This document shows, in pieces, positions 1-7,613 of a DNA stretch of 64,000 bases. Within the stretch, counting starts at the first letter, position 1. The number at the start of each line of letters is the position of its first letter. Under the pieces are notes generated by a model that saw only the letters and a program-made list of their open reading frames with translations, searched no databases and was not told where the DNA came from. The DNA comes from an uncultured bacterium (GTDB taxonomy: Bacteria > Bacillota > Clostridia > Lachnospirales > Lachnospiraceae). The DNA lies in assembly GCA_905215775.1 (NCBI GenBank), contig CAJMRM010000008.1:3573-67572 (forward strand), written 5' to 3'. The translations under genes were made by a program, and so were the position numbers.

Positions 1-1044
1 CGCATCCTTATTTACGTTGTAAATGGTGCTGTCGGGTTTTAAAACACCGGTACAGATCTTCATCATGGAATATTTTCCGATAAACGGATCCACCACAGTC
101 TTAAATACCTTTGCAGACAGGGAAACCTCGTCGTTGTATTTGGCGGTGAAGCGCTCGCCGTTGGAAACGTCTACGCCGATGCACTCGCCTGCCTCATCCG
201 GTGACGGGAAGTAACGGTCAATGGCATTTAACAGAGCGTGGAAGCCCTGGCAGTTGATTCCGGAGCCCATCATAACGGGTACGATATTGCCCTGGCACAC
301 GTTGGTCTGTACGGCAGTATAGATCTCATCCTGGGTAAATTCCTCGCCGGAGAAATAACGCTCCATATATTCCTCGCTGGTCTCGGCTACGGCCTCGATC
401 AGGGCGTCGCGGATGATTCCTAAGTTTTTCTTCGTATATTCAGGAATCTCACATTCCTCATAGTCGGACAGATTCGTAAACCGTCTTCCTTCCATCTTAA
501 CAGCGTTTACGAAGCCGACGAATTTTTCATTCTCACGGATCGGCACCTGGAACGGGGCGATCTTTCTGCCGAACTGCTTTTCCAGCTTTAAGATCAATTC
601 ACGGAAGGATGCATGGTCATCATCCATATTGGTCACAAAAATGATTCTGGGAAGGCGGTACTCTTCACATAATTCCCAGGCCTTTTCTGTACCTACTTCA
701 ATACCGGCCTTGCAGTTTACCACGATAATGGCTGCGTCTGCAACGCTGACAGCCTCTTCCACCTCGCCCACAAAGTCGAAGTATCCGGGAGTATCCAGAA
801 GGTTGATCTTAACTTTTCCTTCTGCGCCCTGGTATTCGATGGGGATCATTGTTGTAGAAATTGAGAACTGTCTTTTTATTTCTTCTTTATCATAATCACT
901 GATGGTATTTCCGTCAGAGATTTTTCCCATTCTCTTGGTCACGCCGGTCAGATAAGCCAGTGCTTCAGCGACTGTGGACTTTCCGGCGCCACCGTGGCCT
1001 AAAAGTACAACATTGCGGATCTGTTTTGTTCCATAAACGTCCAT
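1..1044 (-). CDS. EF-G-like translational GTPase (N-terminal part, runs off the window)
   Basis: The minus strand encodes the first 348 residues of an elongation-factor-G-like GTPase, cut by the window edge. Visible motifs are a P-loop GHGGAGKST, switch/G3 DTPG (LLDTPGYFDF) and a G4 equivalent reading TNMD where canonical EF-G has NKMD. The GHGGAGKST P-loop (rather than AHIDAGKTT) and the changed G4 mark this as an EF-G paralogue, not the housekeeping factor. The start is set at 1044: the GGGAGGA ribosome site touches the upstream ATG at 1050, whereas the ATG at 1044 has normal spacing. Family knowledge gives GTP-driven ribosome interaction; the exact role of these paralogues is unclear. It has its own promoter and is separate from the injection-system operon. 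Confidence 0.85.
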   Translation of the reverse strand, partial: MDVYGTKQIRNVVLLGHGGAGKSTVAEALAYLTGVTKRMGKISDGNTISDYDKEEIKRQFSISTTMIPIEYQGAEGKVKINLLDTPGYFDFVGEVEEAVSVADAAIIVVNCKAGIEVGTEKAWELCEEYRLPRIIFVTNMDDDHASFRELILKLEKQFGRKIAPFQVPIRENEKFVGFVNAVKMEGRRFTNLSDYEECEIPEYTKKNLGIIRDALIEAVAETSEEYMERYFSGEEFTQDEIYTAVQTNVCQGNIVPVMMGSGINCQGFHALLNAIDRYFPSPDEAGECIGVDVSNGERFTAKYNDEVSLSAKVFKTVVDPFIGKYSMMKICTGVLKPDSTIYNVNKDA

Positions 1045-1117
1045 ATTCATTCCTCCCGTACTGTTTTAGTCGTTGGTTTTCGGACAATTTAATTTTCATC
1101 TCCAAACCTATGAGGAT

Positions 1118-1146
1118 ATTCTACCAAAATTTGCGCAATATTACAA
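1118..1146 (-). promoter_or_regulatory. sigma-A promoter of the EF-G-like gene
   Basis: On the minus strand TTGTAA (1146-1141) and TAGAAT (1123-1118) are separated by exactly 17 nt, about 75 nt upstream of the start codon. The match is 4/6 and 5/6 to consensus. No clear terminator for the upstream operon was seen between 1150 and 1242. Confidence 0.55.
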
Positions 1147-1242
1147 GCAAAATATGCAAAGTGCACAAAATATTTCCCAAAACATCCGGACGATGGAGGA
1201 TATGCGCCATGGATCCCCGTTTTCGCTTTCTTTCCTCTCTCC

Positions 1243-2337
1243 TTAATGATCGGATTTCAGCCCTGCTCCGCACATGGTGATCAGGCAGTCCCGGATCTCC
1301 CCGTCCCTGCGGCAGGCCTCCAGATAGGCCGCGTAATTGGCCGCGGTGGTATGCTCGCAGTAGATGCCCTTTCGCGCCAGGAGCTCCCTGGCCTCCAGGA
1401 TCCTCTCTTCCGGGGCATGGAGGAACTGGACGCGGTATTTATAGGCATATTCCAGGATCTCCTCTCCCCGCATGGGAACACCAATGGCAATTCCCTCGGC
1501 CAGAGTCGCCTCCGGAAGGACCCTGGCAGGCTCCCGGCTTCCCTCCTGGGCCGCCCTGAATAAGGGATCGCATTTCTCACTCTGGACCGCAAGGATCCGG
1601 GGCATGGCGGCGATCCTTCCGCTGTCCAGCAGGTGCTCCAGTGCTTTTATGGCTCCCAGGAAAAGCGTGCCGTTGCCGACGGGGATCACCAGATTTTCCG
1701 GGATCCTCCCCAGCTGCTCCATGACCTCATAGATATACGTTTTCGTCCCCTCATAGAAAAACGGATTGTATACGTGATTTGCATAGTACAGGCCCTCCCG
1801 GCCGGCTTTTTCCCGGCACACAGAGGCACAGAGATCCCTGCTTCCGGGCACCACCGTACATACTGCACCGTGGGAACGGATCATGGCGATCTTTTTGGGG
1901 GAGGTTCCCTCCGGCACAAAGATCTCGCAGCGGATCCCGGCCCTGGCCGCATAGGCGGCAATGCTGTTTCCCGCGTTGCCGCTGCTGTCCTGGACCACAT
2001 AATCGACTCCGGCCGCCTTACAGTGGGCCATCAGCACCGCCGCTCCCCGGTCCTTATAGGAAAGGGTAGGCATCATATAATCCATCTTAAGGAGCACGTT
2101 CTCATCCAGGCGGACCACCGGCGTCATCCCCTCTCCCAGGGTCAGCCCCCGCCAGCTCTCGTCCTCCAGAGCCATATACTTCCTGTAACGGAACTGGCTC
2201 CACTGGCTTCTGTCAATGCCATCCTCCGTAAACGGAGGCGGAGTAAAGTCCAGCTTCCAGAGGCCGCCGCAGACGCACCTGGCCTGGCGGGTGGAAACGG
2301 ATACCCGATTTCCGCATTTCGAACAAACGTAATCCAT
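1243..2337 (-). CDS. threonine-synthase-like PLP-dependent enzyme
   Basis: This 364-residue protein belongs to the fold-type II PLP family (threonine synthase / threonine dehydratase). The N-terminus is a short zinc-ribbon-like segment (CSKCGN then CVCGG), typical of one threonine synthase subtype. SYKDRG near residue 93 supplies the Schiff-base lysine, DSSGNAGNSIAAYAA is the phosphate-binding asparagine loop, and PVGNGTLFLGA is the glycine-rich loop that grips the cofactor phosphate. The expected reaction is O-phosphohomoserine to threonine, but homologues with other substrates exist and the true substrate cannot be read from sequence. Its GGAGGAATAAAT-ATG signal lies at the end of the preceding gene, only 2 nt away, so it is the last gene of the contractile-injection operon. 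Why a metabolic enzyme should be cotranscribed with it is not known. Confidence 0.75.
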   Translation of the reverse strand: MDYVCSKCGNRVSVSTRQARCVCGGLWKLDFTPPPFTEDGIDRSQWSQFRYRKYMALEDESWRGLTLGEGMTPVVRLDENVLLKMDYMMPTLSYKDRGAAVLMAHCKAAGVDYVVQDSSGNAGNSIAAYAARAGIRCEIFVPEGTSPKKIAMIRSHGAVCTVVPGSRDLCASVCREKAGREGLYYANHVYNPFFYEGTKTYIYEVMEQLGRIPENLVIPVGNGTLFLGAIKALEHLLDSGRIAAMPRILAVQSEKCDPLFRAAQEGSREPARVLPEATLAEGIAIGVPMRGEEILEYAYKYRVQFLHAPEERILEARELLARKGIYCEHTTAANYAAYLEACRRDGEIRDCLITMCGAGLKSDH

Positions 2338-2339
2338 AT

Positions 2340-5300
2340 TTATTCCTCCTCATTTCTGACACGGAGCGCATCCATCTGCCGGAGGGCCGCATCTGCCCGC
2401 CTTCGGGCGTTCTCTGCTTCCTGCTCCGTCCTTCTGGTTTCTTCCTCCGGATCCTCATGGGCACTGATGAAGCCCATGGCCTCCTCAAAGCGTCCCAGCT
2501 GTTCCCAGATGGATTCCGGCCTGGTCTTGATATTGATAACGGCATTTGTCAGTGCGTTGCATTTTTCTGTCATCCTCTGAAGCTCCTCCCGCATCCGCCG
2601 GATCTCCCTTTCTGCCCGCTCCATCTCCGCCAGACTGGACTCATACTCCTGCTTCCGTCCCTGCTCATATTCCAGGATCTCGTTCTTAAGCTCGCTGCCC
2701 TGGCGCTCCCTTAGCTGCTCCGCAAAATCCTTAAAGGACTGGTCGCCGGCCTGCTCTGTCTTCTTAAACCGCTTGGATTTTTCCAGGTAATCCTTCCGCT
2801 TCCGTTCTCTAAGATCCGGATCCTGCAGAAGGCCTGCATCCATGAAGTTTTCCGCACCTTCCGAAAGCCCCAGAAGCGTCCGCAGCCGATCCGCATGCTT
2901 GCGGCCCACTTCCTCTGCCCGCATGTTTTCATAGACGATCAGCTCATCGGCGCCGGCGTCCTCCTTGTTCATGGTCCTTTCAAACCGGCTCCTCTTTCCC
3001 AGCGTGTTCTTAACGGTCCTCCACAGGCCCGGATCATCCTGCTCCACCTGAGCCTTATATCTCCCGTAGATCTCCTCGTAGCCCTCTCCCTGGTCCTGGG
3101 CCTGATGGATCAGATCGATCCGGTCCAGATGCTTTTTTCCTATCCGCTCCACCCGGCGGTTTTCCAATTCCATCAGATCCTCACGGGTCAGCTGCCGTCC
3201 GTCGATCTGTCCGGTCTTTATGGCCTTTAACAGGAATTCCTTATAGCCGTTTCCGGCCCCCATTTCCTCATAGGCGTCCAGCAGCTCCTCATATGAAGCG
3301 CCGGAGTCCGTCAGAGTGCGGAGTCTGGCATACCGGTCATAATGACCGGCGGCGCCGTTCTTTTTCTGGGTACGCTCTGCAAGTCCAGCCTCATAAAACC
3401 TGCGGATATCCATAAGATCCGGCGGCGTCTGGGCAAATTTTTCCCTCTGGTGGGCTCGTATCTCCTCCAGGATCTCCTTTTTTCCTCCCGTCAGGGAGAG
3501 ATAGGTCGTGAGCGCCTTGAAATCCGGGGTCCCGCTTTCTTTCATGACCAGCAGTTCCTGGTAAACGGGATCGGCGGAGCCATCGGAAAATGCCAGCTGC
3601 ATCAGCGGGAGGTTTAACTCCCTGCCCTCCTTCAGGCTTTCCCGGTACTGATTTTCCATGTTCTTATACATCTTAAAGTATCCGGATATATACTCTGCCT
3701 GTACCTCTGCCTTTTTCTCCTCCGGGGCTGCTTCCAGCTTGATCTGCCCCCGGCGCAGATACCGGATCGCCATGGCCACCTGTTTCTGGGCATTGGTATC
3801 CTTTGTTTTTTTCAGTGCTTCACTGCGCCTCTGGGCGTAATCCAAAAGGATCTCCAGGGTCATGCCGGAAGCCAGTCCGTCTGTATCCAGCGTATCCAGG
3901 TATGTTCCCAGACGGGTCAGGGCGTTCGATACGCCCATTTTTCCAAAGATCCCGCTCTTATCGCCCTTCTGTGCCTGTCCTGTGGTCCTGGCCGGGTTTT
4001 CTTTCAGATACTGATCCAGTTTCCGGCCCTCGTCTCCCCAGACCCGGTTTTTCAGCTCCACCTGGAGCAGATCGTCCAGGGTAGCCGTTTTATAGATGCC
4101 GTCTCCAAACAGCTCTGTGAGCTGTGGGATCCGGCCGTCCTTGCTGCCTCCTGCCTGATTGCTCATGGCCCTGCGGAGCTGCTCTGTCTGCCTTCTGGCG
4201 TCATCCTCCTGCGGATGGCTCCCAAGGAGCTCCATGGCCGCATCCGAGGCGCCCAGGATCTCCAGATCCTTTTTATCAGCACCTTTTTCTGAAAAAACCT
4301 TTTCTTTTTCATACTTCAGCAGGAGCTTCGCATTTCCCAGCCAGTATACATCCCGGCCCTCCAGCTTTCCTGCCCCCAGGACGCCCAGATATTTATCTGC
4401 ATAGGCCTTTACGGGATCCTCCCCGGCCAGGACCGCCATGGCTTCGGATCTCCTCTTTCTGGCGTCCTTGGTCACATCTGTGAACCGGCTGTACTCATAA
4501 TCCAGAAGTGCCTGGGTCCCTGCAAGCAGGGCGCGGTTTTCTCCGGCCCTGGAGCCTTTCAGCTCCTTTTTATAGATCTTCTGCACCTCTGCGTCCGTCT
4601 TCTGTTCTTCCTTCAGTGATTCCAGGGTCCGGATCCGGTCGAAATGCTTTTTGGTCTTTTTCTCGTACTGCGCCCTTTCATAGGCCACGATCCCTTCGTA
4701 CGTCCGGTGGCTGTCCTGGTCCTTCTGGTACATATATGTTTCAAAGCCGCGGCCCGGTCCCGATCCATGGGCCTTATAATAGTCCAGCACATTTGTTCCG
4801 GAGGTCTCCTGCCACTGTTCCATATATTCCATCCGCTGCTCGTGGACCGAGCGGGAGGCTTCGGAAGCCGTTTTCTGTCTTGACAGGTAAATGGAGTCCT
4901 TCCGCTCCTCCAATACCCCTTCCATGTATTCCAGCTCATTCTGGGCGTCTACCCATACGGCCACGGCAGCATTCTGAATGTTTTGGAGCTGCTCCTCCAT
5001 GGAGCCCAGCGTATCCTGAAGCCCGCTGTCCCCCTCCTCTCTGGAGATCAGAAGCGTCTCTCCTGAGCTCTGGACAGTCTTAAAATCCTCCAGAAGCTGT
5101 AAAACCGACTGAAAATTTTCCTGGAGGCCTTCATACCGTACGGTCTCCGCTTCCTCAGGCTTATAGAGGCCATATCGTCTCTCAGCGGTGTTCTTCTTTA
5201 GGAAGGAAGGAAGAAAGCCATCCTCCACGCTGATGGAAGCCTCGTCCAGGTCCCACCCGGAGAAAAAGCTGTCAGACGGAGATTTCCGGACCTTAAGGGC

Positions 5301-7148
5301 AGCCCCGATGGTCAGAAGATCCCATTCTGCCAGGGTCTTTTCAAACAAGGATTTTTTCCACATAAGCACCGCCGAGCGGATGCCGGCATCGATCCCCACG
5401 GAGCCGTTCAGATTCAGTCCTCCCTCCAGAGACACCTCTGCATCCGCCGCCTGCTGGATGGAGCCGTCCTTCATCCGGCGTACCGGCAGCCTTCCGCTGG
5501 CCGCCAGGGCGATGCCGGTATTTCCTCCGGCCGCACCGAACATTCTGGTATTTCCCTCGGGGGCTGCCTCTCCTCCCTCCAGGGAGGCTTTCGCGTAAAG
5601 GCTTCCATATCCCTGGACGATCAGGGGAATACCGATCTCCAGGGCGGCGGCAGCGGTCAGGGACAGCGAGCCGCGGACTCCAGCGGAAAATTCCAGCTCC
5701 GTGTTTTCCTGTTCCCCCGCGTCCCACAGGGTCTTCATATTGTGGGCTCCTCCCAGAATAAAAGCGGACAGCTGGTAGGACGGCTCCAGAGTAACGCTGA
5801 AGTCTACTCCAGGAAACAGGGGGATCTCCAGCAGCGGGATCTCCTTCCACTTATTCTTTGAGGCATCCGACTTCTTTTCCTCATCCTCCTTAAGGCCCAG
5901 AAATTCTGTAAGGGGGCCTGTGGGGATCAATTTTTTCATATAAGTCTCAGCGTCCTTTTCACTGAGATTTCCGCGAAAATATTCCCTGGCAGACACCGGA
6001 AATGCAGCCCAGCTCTCCCGGAGCTCCTCGCTGGAAAAGCCGTCGTAGACGCTCTTCAGCTGCTCCCATTTGCCGGCCACGTCAGACTTCAGATCACTCA
6101 TGCATTTTTCAGCCTTCCCGGTCCTTACCACCTCCAGAAGCAGTTCCTTTGCTCTCCCAGACGCATCCTTCTTTAAGGCGGCCAGAACCTGGGTCCAGAG
6201 CAGATCCTCTTCCTCCACCGATGAAATGGGATCAGAATTATAGCCTGCATCGACACTCATGGTATCAGGGTCAAAGCGCACGCCGAACCCCGTCCTCTGG
6301 CCTTCGCTTTCGGTCTCCGGGTCCTCCTTGGCCGCTCCCACACGCAGCTCTCCGCGGATCCCCGTCAGGCTGACTGCCGTTTCAATCACCTGCTCCAGCT
6401 TTTTTCCCGCTCTGGCCGGCTCCTTCTCCTGGATCCCGGAGGAGGCAGACTGGGACGGCGCCGGGAGAAGGCCAATGCCCGCTCCGGTCACCACCGCCTG
6501 GTCCAGATAGCTGCTGGTCCTGTCCTCTCCGTCCTCGGTCACCTGAAGACCCTTAAGGAGAGCCACCTGGTCGCTGACTGTCACCTCTTCCGCCCTGATC
6601 TCCCGCTTTCCCTGCTGAAAGCTCATGGATTTCACCGCTCTGGCCGAGAGGCCCTGCTCTGTGACCACCACATGCTCCGTAACCGCGGGAATCACGTTGT
6701 CCACGCCCACAGGAGCCAGCACCAGCAAGCCTCCGCGGCCGACCACCCAGTTTTTATGGGCAGCCGGGGATCCCAGCAGAGGATCCGGTTCTGCGGCCTT
6801 TTGGGGATCCTCGGCCATCAGGGAGGCTCCGTTGAGATCCAGGGCTGCGCCATCGAACAGCGGAACCACACCGCCCTCTACTGAATACCCTACACGGCCC
6901 ACAAAGGGAGTCCCGGCCAGTGTAAAATTAACTCTGGACGCAAAAATATTCCCTGTCCGCGTGGATTTTGCCTGCCGCATGGCTTCCTGCCAGTCGGGAT
7001 CCGCCGGATCCATCATCAGGGTGACCATGGCGCCCTTTCCTGATGCCAGCTGTTTCCCCAGTGTCGCCACCTCCAGGGCCGTCATCTTCTCCGATGACTT
7101 TCCCATTTTTCCCATCTGCTTTGCCGCCAGTGAGCCTGTCGCTGCCAT
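2340..7148 (-). CDS. giant CIS-associated protein of unknown function (cargo candidate)
   Basis: I do not recognise this 1602-residue protein. Three zones are visible. Residues 1-440 are mixed, with beta-rich stretches. Residues about 445-640 are glycine- and alanine-rich beta strands (for example SAGVRGSLSLTAAAALEIG). From about residue 690 to the end it is almost entirely charged helix, with coiled-coil character and many EE/KK/RR pairs. No signal peptide, TM segment, HExxH or known toxin motif was found. It follows the YbjN-like gene by 24 nt and is the last large gene of the injection operon, where cargo genes often lie in extracellular CIS loci. A loaded effector or a large structural/anchoring subunit are both possible; the cargo idea is inference. 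Length and helical content also make it a second tape-measure candidate. Confidence 0.6.
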   Translation of the reverse strand: MAATGSLAAKQMGKMGKSSEKMTALEVATLGKQLASGKGAMVTLMMDPADPDWQEAMRQAKSTRTGNIFASRVNFTLAGTPFVGRVGYSVEGGVVPLFDGAALDLNGASLMAEDPQKAAEPDPLLGSPAAHKNWVVGRGGLLVLAPVGVDNVIPAVTEHVVVTEQGLSARAVKSMSFQQGKREIRAEEVTVSDQVALLKGLQVTEDGEDRTSSYLDQAVVTGAGIGLLPAPSQSASSGIQEKEPARAGKKLEQVIETAVSLTGIRGELRVGAAKEDPETESEGQRTGFGVRFDPDTMSVDAGYNSDPISSVEEEDLLWTQVLAALKKDASGRAKELLLEVVRTGKAEKCMSDLKSDVAGKWEQLKSVYDGFSSEELRESWAAFPVSAREYFRGNLSEKDAETYMKKLIPTGPLTEFLGLKEDEEKKSDASKNKWKEIPLLEIPLFPGVDFSVTLEPSYQLSAFILGGAHNMKTLWDAGEQENTELEFSAGVRGSLSLTAAAALEIGIPLIVQGYGSLYAKASLEGGEAAPEGNTRMFGAAGGNTGIALAASGRLPVRRMKDGSIQQAADAEVSLEGGLNLNGSVGIDAGIRSAVLMWKKSLFEKTLAEWDLLTIGAALKVRKSPSDSFFSGWDLDEASISVEDGFLPSFLKKNTAERRYGLYKPEEAETVRYEGLQENFQSVLQLLEDFKTVQSSGETLLISREEGDSGLQDTLGSMEEQLQNIQNAAVAVWVDAQNELEYMEGVLEERKDSIYLSRQKTASEASRSVHEQRMEYMEQWQETSGTNVLDYYKAHGSGPGRGFETYMYQKDQDSHRTYEGIVAYERAQYEKKTKKHFDRIRTLESLKEEQKTDAEVQKIYKKELKGSRAGENRALLAGTQALLDYEYSRFTDVTKDARKRRSEAMAVLAGEDPVKAYADKYLGVLGAGKLEGRDVYWLGNAKLLLKYEKEKVFSEKGADKKDLEILGASDAAMELLGSHPQEDDARRQTEQLRRAMSNQAGGSKDGRIPQLTELFGDGIYKTATLDDLLQVELKNRVWGDEGRKLDQYLKENPARTTGQAQKGDKSGIFGKMGVSNALTRLGTYLDTLDTDGLASGMTLEILLDYAQRRSEALKKTKDTNAQKQVAMAIRYLRRGQIKLEAAPEEKKAEVQAEYISGYFKMYKNMENQYRESLKEGRELNLPLMQLAFSDGSADPVYQELLVMKESGTPDFKALTTYLSLTGGKKEILEEIRAHQREKFAQTPPDLMDIRRFYEAGLAERTQKKNGAAGHYDRYARLRTLTDSGASYEELLDAYEEMGAGNGYKEFLLKAIKTGQIDGRQLTREDLMELENRRVERIGKKHLDRIDLIHQAQDQGEGYEEIYGRYKAQVEQDDPGLWRTVKNTLGKRSRFERTMNKEDAGADELIVYENMRAEEVGRKHADRLRTLLGLSEGAENFMDAGLLQDPDLRERKRKDYLEKSKRFKKTEQAGDQSFKDFAEQLRERQGSELKNEILEYEQGRKQEYESSLAEMERAEREIRRMREELQRMTEKCNALTNAVINIKTRPESIWEQLGRFEEAMGFISAHEDPEEETRRTEQEAENARRRADAALRQMDALRVRNEEE

Positions 7149-7172
7149 ACCGGTGCCTCCTTTCTTTATCTC

Positions 7173-7598
7173 TTAGCCGAAGATCTGCTTCATGATTTCC
7201 GGGTAAAAATGGTCTGCCGTCCTTCCGCAGCCCAGAACCAGAGTCTCCAGCAGATCCCGCTTCTCCCAGTCCGCTCCGGCCATATACTGGGCCGTCCGGG
7301 CCGTCAGCTCTCCCGTTTTCTCTTCAATATAAAACTGTCCTGCCTTCAGACTGTAATTTAAGTTTAAGAGCCAGGCTGACACCGGCTCCCTTTTTTCCTC
7401 CGGGACCCGCACGCCCAGGACCACATAAAAGATAAACATCCGTTCCTCTTCCAGAAACATGGCGTGGCCCTCATAGCATCCATTTTCCCCGTCCAGTCTT
7501 ATGTACAGCTGGTCCGGCGCCTCCGGTTCCAGCTTCAGCTCTCCCACAGGAATGTGATTCTCTCCGGCAAACTGTATAAAGATCTCTTTCATGGTCAT
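7173..7598 (-). CDS. YbjN-like small acidic protein, possible chaperone of the 1602-aa protein
   Basis: This 141-residue acidic protein shows a YbjN / type III secretion chaperone-like pattern: alternating beta strands (YIRLDGENGCYEGHAMFL, MFIFYVVLGV), then an LNLNYSLKAGQFYIEEKTG stretch matching the YbjN core 'N..LKFGSF.ID..GEV', then helices. YbjN-family proteins share the fold of class I secretion chaperones such as CesT. A single small protein of this kind directly upstream of one very large gene copies the usual chaperone-effector pairing, so I infer that it binds the 1602-residue product. The start at 7598 has GGAGG 9 nt upstream; a second Met is two codons in. Family assignment is moderate and function is inferred. 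Confidence 0.55.
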   Translation of the reverse strand: MTMKEIFIQFAGENHIPVGELKLEPEAPDQLYIRLDGENGCYEGHAMFLEEERMFIFYVVLGVRVPEEKREPVSAWLLNLNYSLKAGQFYIEEKTGELTARTAQYMAGADWEKRDLLETLVLGCGRTADHFYPEIMKQIFG

Positions 7599-7613
7599 GG
7601 TGCGGTTCCTCCT

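Noticed and set aside
1633..2580. Plus-strand frame of 315 codons opposite the threonine-synthase-like gene
   Set aside because: Antisense shadow in GC-rich coding sequence; spans two minus-strand genes and shows no family motif.
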